Shown here in pieces: positions 7,541-10,591 of a stretch of 10,591 nucleotides of DNA (positions are counted from its first letter, which is position 1; each line of letters starts with the position of its first letter). Below the pieces are notes generated by a model that was given only the letters and a program-made list of their open reading frames with translations, did no database searches and was not told the origin of the DNA. The translations under genes and the position numbers were made by a program. The stretch comes from Hemicentrotus pulcherrimus (lineage: Eukaryota > Echinodermata > Echinoidea > Camarodonta > Strongylocentrotidae), in assembly GCA_003118195.1 (NCBI GenBank), contig BEXV01000919.1:148476-159066 (forward strand), in the 5' to 3' direction.

Positions 7541-7589
7541 GTGCGCGTGTGTGCGTGTGTGCGTGCGTGCGTGTGTGCGTGCGTGTGTG
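7541..7589. repeat. Alternating GT/GC tract (Z-DNA type)
   Basis: Forty-nine bases alternate strictly between G and a pyrimidine (T or C) with no interruption, built of GTGC and GTGT words. Such purine-pyrimidine alternation with GC steps is the classic Z-DNA-forming pattern. Frames crossing it in both directions encode Cys/Val/Arg or Thr/His/Ala repeats and are artefacts. Confidence 0.9.
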
Positions 7590-7984
7590 ACTTTACTTCT
7601 GCAAAAAGCATATGCAATGCATTTCATTTGATACATCCAATTCATTCTCTCACTTTTTTTGGACTCACACGGTATTCTCACTCTATAATCTTTTAAGAAG
7701 CATTCTTCTGGTGTCATCTTCATCTCACCTACCCATTAAATCCTGAATGTGGATGGGGCCCTCGAGACCCAAACAGACCGAGGCTACCATTTAGGCACGT
7801 GAAAACCCTGTTTTAATTTATTCGCCCTCGCTAATGGTCTCATTTTCGGGCCCATTATCTGGTGGGACTAGCGAGCGCGGCATCGAAAACGATTCGGCAT
7901 TCAGTTGTCACATTGGGAAGATTTATTGGATGTTATCTCTTTGTGTAAAAGCGCGATTATCCGAAACTGTCGCAATTCTTAAGG
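7590..7984. other. Non-coding stretch, locally G+C-richer
   Basis: The part from about 7740 to 7970 is richer in G+C and in CpG than its surroundings and carries a frame from 7834 to 8070 that ends inside the SINE-like body. Its residues form no recognisable domain. It could be a decayed repeat or a regulatory segment. A CACGTG E-box-type palindrome lies at about 7797-7802. Confidence 0.35.
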
Positions 7985-8168
7985 ATGCTCATGGGGGATT
8001 TATCTTATTTTCCTTTCAGCTTTATATGACGGAAGATTTTTTTTTTTTGCTCTCAATTTTCAGACACTGAGGGAGGATAAAAGGGTTCACGGACAACTTC
8101 TGAGGGGCCGGGGTCTAGTGGTTAGAGGGCTGCCGTGCGGTGAACCGAGGTCAAGGGTTCAAGTCTCA
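7985..8168 (+). mobile_element. SINE-like unit 1 with tRNA-derived head
   Basis: A body (7985-8100) starting ATGCTCATG and containing GACACTGAGG runs into a tRNA-like head (8101-8168). The head has an A-box region TCTAGTGGTTAG (8114-8125) and a B-box GGTTCAAGTCT (8156-8166) close to the pol III consensus GGTTCGANTCC. The anticodon arm and acceptor stem do not fold as an intact tRNA. Internal pol III boxes of this kind define tRNA-derived SINEs. No poly(A) tail or target-site duplication is clear. It matches unit 2 closely in the head and more loosely in the body. Confidence 0.6.
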
Positions 8169-8180
8169 ATATTGTAAAGA

Positions 8181-8350
8181 ATGCTCATGAGGGAGGATTT
8201 ATTAATCTCTATTTATTTTCTTTTTTTAACTTCAACTTGAAGACACTAAGCGAGAACGAAAGAGTTCGAGGAAATTTTCTGAGGTGCCGAGGTCTAGTGG
8301 TTAGGGGGCTGCCGTGCGTGAACCGATGTCAAGGGTTCAAGACCGTTCTC
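8181..8350 (+). mobile_element. SINE-like unit 2 with tRNA-derived head
   Basis: A second body (8181-8280: ATGCTCATGAGGGAGGATTTATT... then GACACTAAGCGAG...) and a second head (8281-8350). The head has TCTAGTGGTTAG at 8293-8304 and a B-box GGTTCAAGACC at 8334-8344. The heads differ at only a handful of positions, whereas the bodies have several indels (offset 196 at the body start, 179 at the head). This looks like an old tandem duplication or a dimeric SINE. The order body-head-body-head means either a tandem array phased differently from single SINEs or two insertions of which the first lost its head. Confidence 0.6.
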
Positions 8351-9057
8351 GGATAAGCCGCCGCAACATAAATGATTTCTGTTGAAAGAGTCAGAAATAA
8401 GGGAAATAATGGAATGATTATGTAGTGGAGTGGTCCAGAGGTGAATGCTACGTTGTATACCAAGGCCATTAACAGCAATAATTTAAAGCCCCATCACGCT
8501 TATAGTTATATCGGAAATTGGAGTTGCGTTTGAAACATTTTTTATAACATGGCAAAACAATTTTTTTTTTTTCAAGAAATGATGGGAAGTAACTGGGTTG
8601 ACTTTATATCTGTAATTAAACTCGAATGTATGCTCAAAATAACCCTGTTCAACATTTTGTTCTTGGCTTGTGTTACTTTCCTTCTATAAATCAAAGACGG
8701 TGAAGATATGGCCTCTTCCAAAGAGATCAACCCTTTTCATTGTTCTCCTAAAACGTCTTCATTTCGTATTATTCTTTGCAAAACTGCAATAGATATACTC
8801 CTGTATCAGTTACATATGGAACTTCATGGTTACATGTCTCATGCCTTAGCAACGACAGCAAAGTGGATGAAATAGCGACATAATGTTTGTTTGTCTTTCA
8901 TGTCTTTATGCACTATATATTTAAAATTCCTGAAGTATATACTATCACAAAGATAATTCGAAAATTCCATGTAAATGGGACAATTTATAGTCGCTCTTCC
9001 GCAAAATTATTTATAATACACAGTTCCCATCGCGTGACCATTCTTACATTCGAAGTG
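8351..9057. other. Non-coding stretch, nothing recognised
   Basis: Mostly AT-rich, with a T-run near 8560. No repeats with partners, tRNA boxes or supported frames. The frame at 8887-9096 runs into the C-rich tract and an N and is not treated as coding. Confidence 0.5.
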
Positions 9058-9083
9058 CCCCCCCCTCCCCCCGCGCCCTCCCA
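9058..9083. repeat. C-rich run next to an ambiguous base
   Basis: Runs of eight and six C with CGCGCCCTCCC follow one another just before the N at 9085. The G-rich complement could form a quadruplex. The N probably reflects sequencing trouble in this tract. Confidence 0.75.
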
Positions 9084-9085
9084 CN

Positions 9086-10020
9086 TTTCTGCCTAATCCT
9101 CGACGTTTGATTGATACTTGGGCCTTTCATGCCCCATCCTTTGTGCCCCCTCCAAAATGATTCGTTTTTCTTCTTTCGAATCTGCTCCCATCGCCTTTTG
9201 TTGGTGCGAAATTAAAGCTGACAACTCGGACAAGCCTCCTATTCAGAAGGGGAATAATAAATGCGTCTGCCCTTTCTCTCTCCGTGTTTCATTCCGAATT
9301 GCCAGGAGAAAGAAGGTTAGTTTGTGCGCTCTGTTTCTCTCTTTTGGGAGCCAAAACATGAATTATGACTTCTTTCTGGTCCTGTTTACCTTCCCTTCTC
9401 AAAGTGCAATCATTATTATCAAGAAGACTATAAGCGATGGGGGTCGTAAGTCAGCGAACGTTGGTTTTGTTTCATTACAAAGGATATAAAGACCAACGTG
9501 TACTCAATCCCAAATATTCTCCTTTTTTGGAAATATTGAATTGACATTACAAATGTGATGTAACAATAGATTTCACGATAAGGGTTCATCTTGCTGATTT
9601 AGGGAATACCATACAATTTGCAATGTTTTTTTCTCTCGAAAACAAAAATTAAAAGACAGTTTTTTCGGCGGTAAATTGGCGTTATGATTTTGGCTCTTAT
9701 GCTCTGTATGGGTAACATAGCAGAGAATACTGAATATATTATATCTAAGGTGGGTGAGGTCCACCTCGAGCTACTGCATAATGGTTATCTCGAGTTATGA
9801 TTATTGTGATATAGTTTTAAATACAATGAATTTTAAACAAAATGAGATAGGCCAATATTTCGAGCATTGTTTATAAATGTACTAGTGAAACACTTTTAAA
9901 GGTAAATGATTAGCGTCACTGTCTTTTCAAAGATATCGTTTTTATTGCCAAAAGTGAACTGACGAGTAATAATGTCCCAGGTATGTAGGCCTACATGATT
10001 GTGTGCTACGAATCTTCGTG
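9086..10020. other. Non-coding stretch containing the longest chance-level open frame
   Basis: An open stretch from 9118 to 9489 (first ATG at 9157, 110 codons) is the longest in the window. It starts without an ATG, is interrupted by pyrimidine-rich low-complexity DNA, contains donor-like motifs (AAG|GTTAGT near 9315) and shows no family features. A stretch TTAAAGGTAAA at 9896-9906 matches the first 11 bases of the left MITE end, but no partner end was found. GAGGT-CC-ACCTC and two CTCGAG palindromes lie near 9757-9795. Confidence 0.4.
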
Positions 10021-10092
10021 TGGTAGGGTGGAGAAGACGGAGGTGGAGGAGGGGTAGAGGGGAAGGGGTAGGGTGGGGGAGGGGGTAGGGGG
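10021..10092 (+). repeat. G-rich tract with strong G-quadruplex motif
   Basis: A purine-rich, GGA/GGT-type tract leads into seven G-runs of three to five between 10051 and 10092, with loops of one to four bases, well within the usual quadruplex rule. The minus-strand frame across it is a Pro/Ser/Thr repeat and an artefact. Confidence 0.85.
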
Positions 10093-10273
10093 TCGATGGC
10101 CGACTTTATTCACTTGCTTCATTATTGTGTTCGTGGTTATGGTTATGGATATCGGGAGTTCAAGGTGGCTCTTTTCTTGTGGTTTCCTATTCACTGTTCA
10201 TCCTGTTCTGCGCTATTTTAAATGGAGAGGGGTCAACACACTGACGAAATAGCAGCAAAATTTAAGTTTTTAA
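10093..10273. other. Non-coding stretch between G-rich and (TC)n tracts
   Basis: Nothing recognised apart from a TTATGGTTATGG direct repeat near 10137-10148. Confidence 0.45.
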
Positions 10274-10298
10274 TCTCTCTCTCTCTCTCTCTCTCTCT
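10274..10298. repeat. (TC)n microsatellite
   Basis: About twelve uninterrupted TC units. It is followed at 10311-10326 by two direct copies of AGGACCT separated by two bases. Confidence 0.95.
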
Positions 10299-10549
10299 TC
10301 AACCTGGCCTAGGACCTTAAGGACCTACAAGACTAGAAAGCTTGTATGGCATGCGAAAAGTAGAGACCTGCCTACCTAACCAAGCATTTGGTGTGTACTT
10401 TTTCTTCGATATGACCAATTTTCATACGTTTTTCTTCTCTTTCAGTCCTTTTCTCATTTCATTTGACTGTCTCACATATTATGAACACCAACGGACGCAC
10501 AACACGCTCCCGAATCTATTCATGATTTTCTTTTTCTTATTTTTATCAG

Positions 10550-10591
10550 CTGCCCTTGATAAAATGTAGCTCTTGTCTGTACTGTAGTCCA
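10550..10591 (+). other. Possible start of an exon cut by the window edge (weak)
   Basis: A long pyrimidine tract ending TTATTTTTATCAG (AG at 10548-10549) is a strong 3' splice-site pattern. The 42 bases after it are open in phase 0 (LPLIKCSSCLYCSP) to the end of the window. In the phase left by the 7053-7084 exon they hit TAG after six codons, so the two do not join as coding exons. An alternative acceptor lies at 10444-10445 (TTCTTCTCTTTCAG). Pyrimidine-rich DNA makes such motifs common here. Confidence 0.12.

Noticed and set aside
7409..7723. Minus-strand 104-codon frame with a Thr/His/Ala/Arg repeat
   Set aside because: It is carried by the alternating GT/GC repeat, which leaves one frame free of stops.
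7709..7800. Minus-strand exon with CTCACC donor near 7724
   Set aside because: The only open minus-strand frame hits an in-frame stop at the proposed donor and no acceptor is evident.
7834..8070. 78-codon frame in the G+C-richer stretch
   Set aside because: It ends inside the SINE-like body and a T-run, and no domain is visible. A decayed repeat explains it better.
8101..8168. Functional tRNA gene
   Set aside because: A-box and B-box are present, but the T-stem, anticodon arm and acceptor stem do not pair, and a similar unit lies in tandem, so SINE-type origin fits better.
9118..9489. Longest open frame (110 codons from the ATG at 9157)
   Set aside because: Roughly one frame this long is expected by chance in both strands of an AT-rich 10.6-kb window with few-stop pyrimidine-rich stretches. 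It shows no motif, signal peptide or family resemblance.
9896..9906. Second copy of the MITE left end (TTAAAGGTAAA)
   Set aside because: The match stops after 11 bases and no inverted partner end was found downstream or upstream.

Overview
The window looks like nuclear DNA from an animal with a repeat-rich, AT-rich genome (about one third G+C by eye). A marine invertebrate, perhaps an echinoderm, is the best guess. This rests on long (CT)n/(GA)n/(GT)n microsatellites, a TTAA-flanked MITE, tRNA-derived SINE-like units and spliceosomal-type splice signals, and on the absence of any bacterial-style gene density. No ribosome binding sites, operons, CRISPR arrays, rRNA or intact tRNA genes are visible. 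The species assignment is inference. Single ambiguous bases at 2378, 4898 and 9085 mark it as draft assembly.

No protein-coding gene can be established from sequence alone. The open frames present are short and mostly follow low-complexity tracts; the longest (9118-9489) is about what chance gives in a window this size. The most gene-like place is 6905-7084. There, two inverted YY1-type motifs (6905-6914 and 6934-6941) lie just upstream of a good 5' splice site at 6951/6952. A pyrimidine-rich 3' splice site follows at 7052/7053, then a 32-nt exon-like segment ending in a near-consensus donor (CTG|GTAAGT, 7084/7085). I read this tentatively as the 5' end of a plus-strand gene (non-coding first exon, 101-nt intron, small second exon), with the rest outside the window or not recognisable.

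Layout: 1-1372 is non-coding DNA with a repeat-word cluster at the left edge, a C-rich tract and an A-rich tract. 1373-3384 is a 1006-bp unit present twice in direct tandem with no difference that I could find, joined at an N beside a T13 run; it is either a very recent duplication or an assembly artefact. Each copy holds a perfect 14-bp hairpin and a nested set of inverted repeats that could fold as a branched RNA. 3385-5912 is intergenic or intronic DNA with (GA)n, (CT)n and polypyrimidine tracts, a 57-codon open frame and one exon-like segment. 5913-6288 is a 376-bp MITE with TTAA at both ends. 6289-7500 carries the YY1/splice cluster. 7541-7589 is a 49-bp strictly alternating purine-pyrimidine (Z-DNA-type) tract. 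7985-8350 holds two tandem tRNA-headed SINE-like units. 8351-10591 is mostly featureless apart from a C-rich run, a strong G-quadruplex motif (10051-10092), a (CT)n repeat and a candidate 3' splice site 42 bases from the right edge.

Nothing here shows genes working together as a system. The interest lies in mobile-element structure, DNA/RNA secondary structure and a possible promoter with its first exons.
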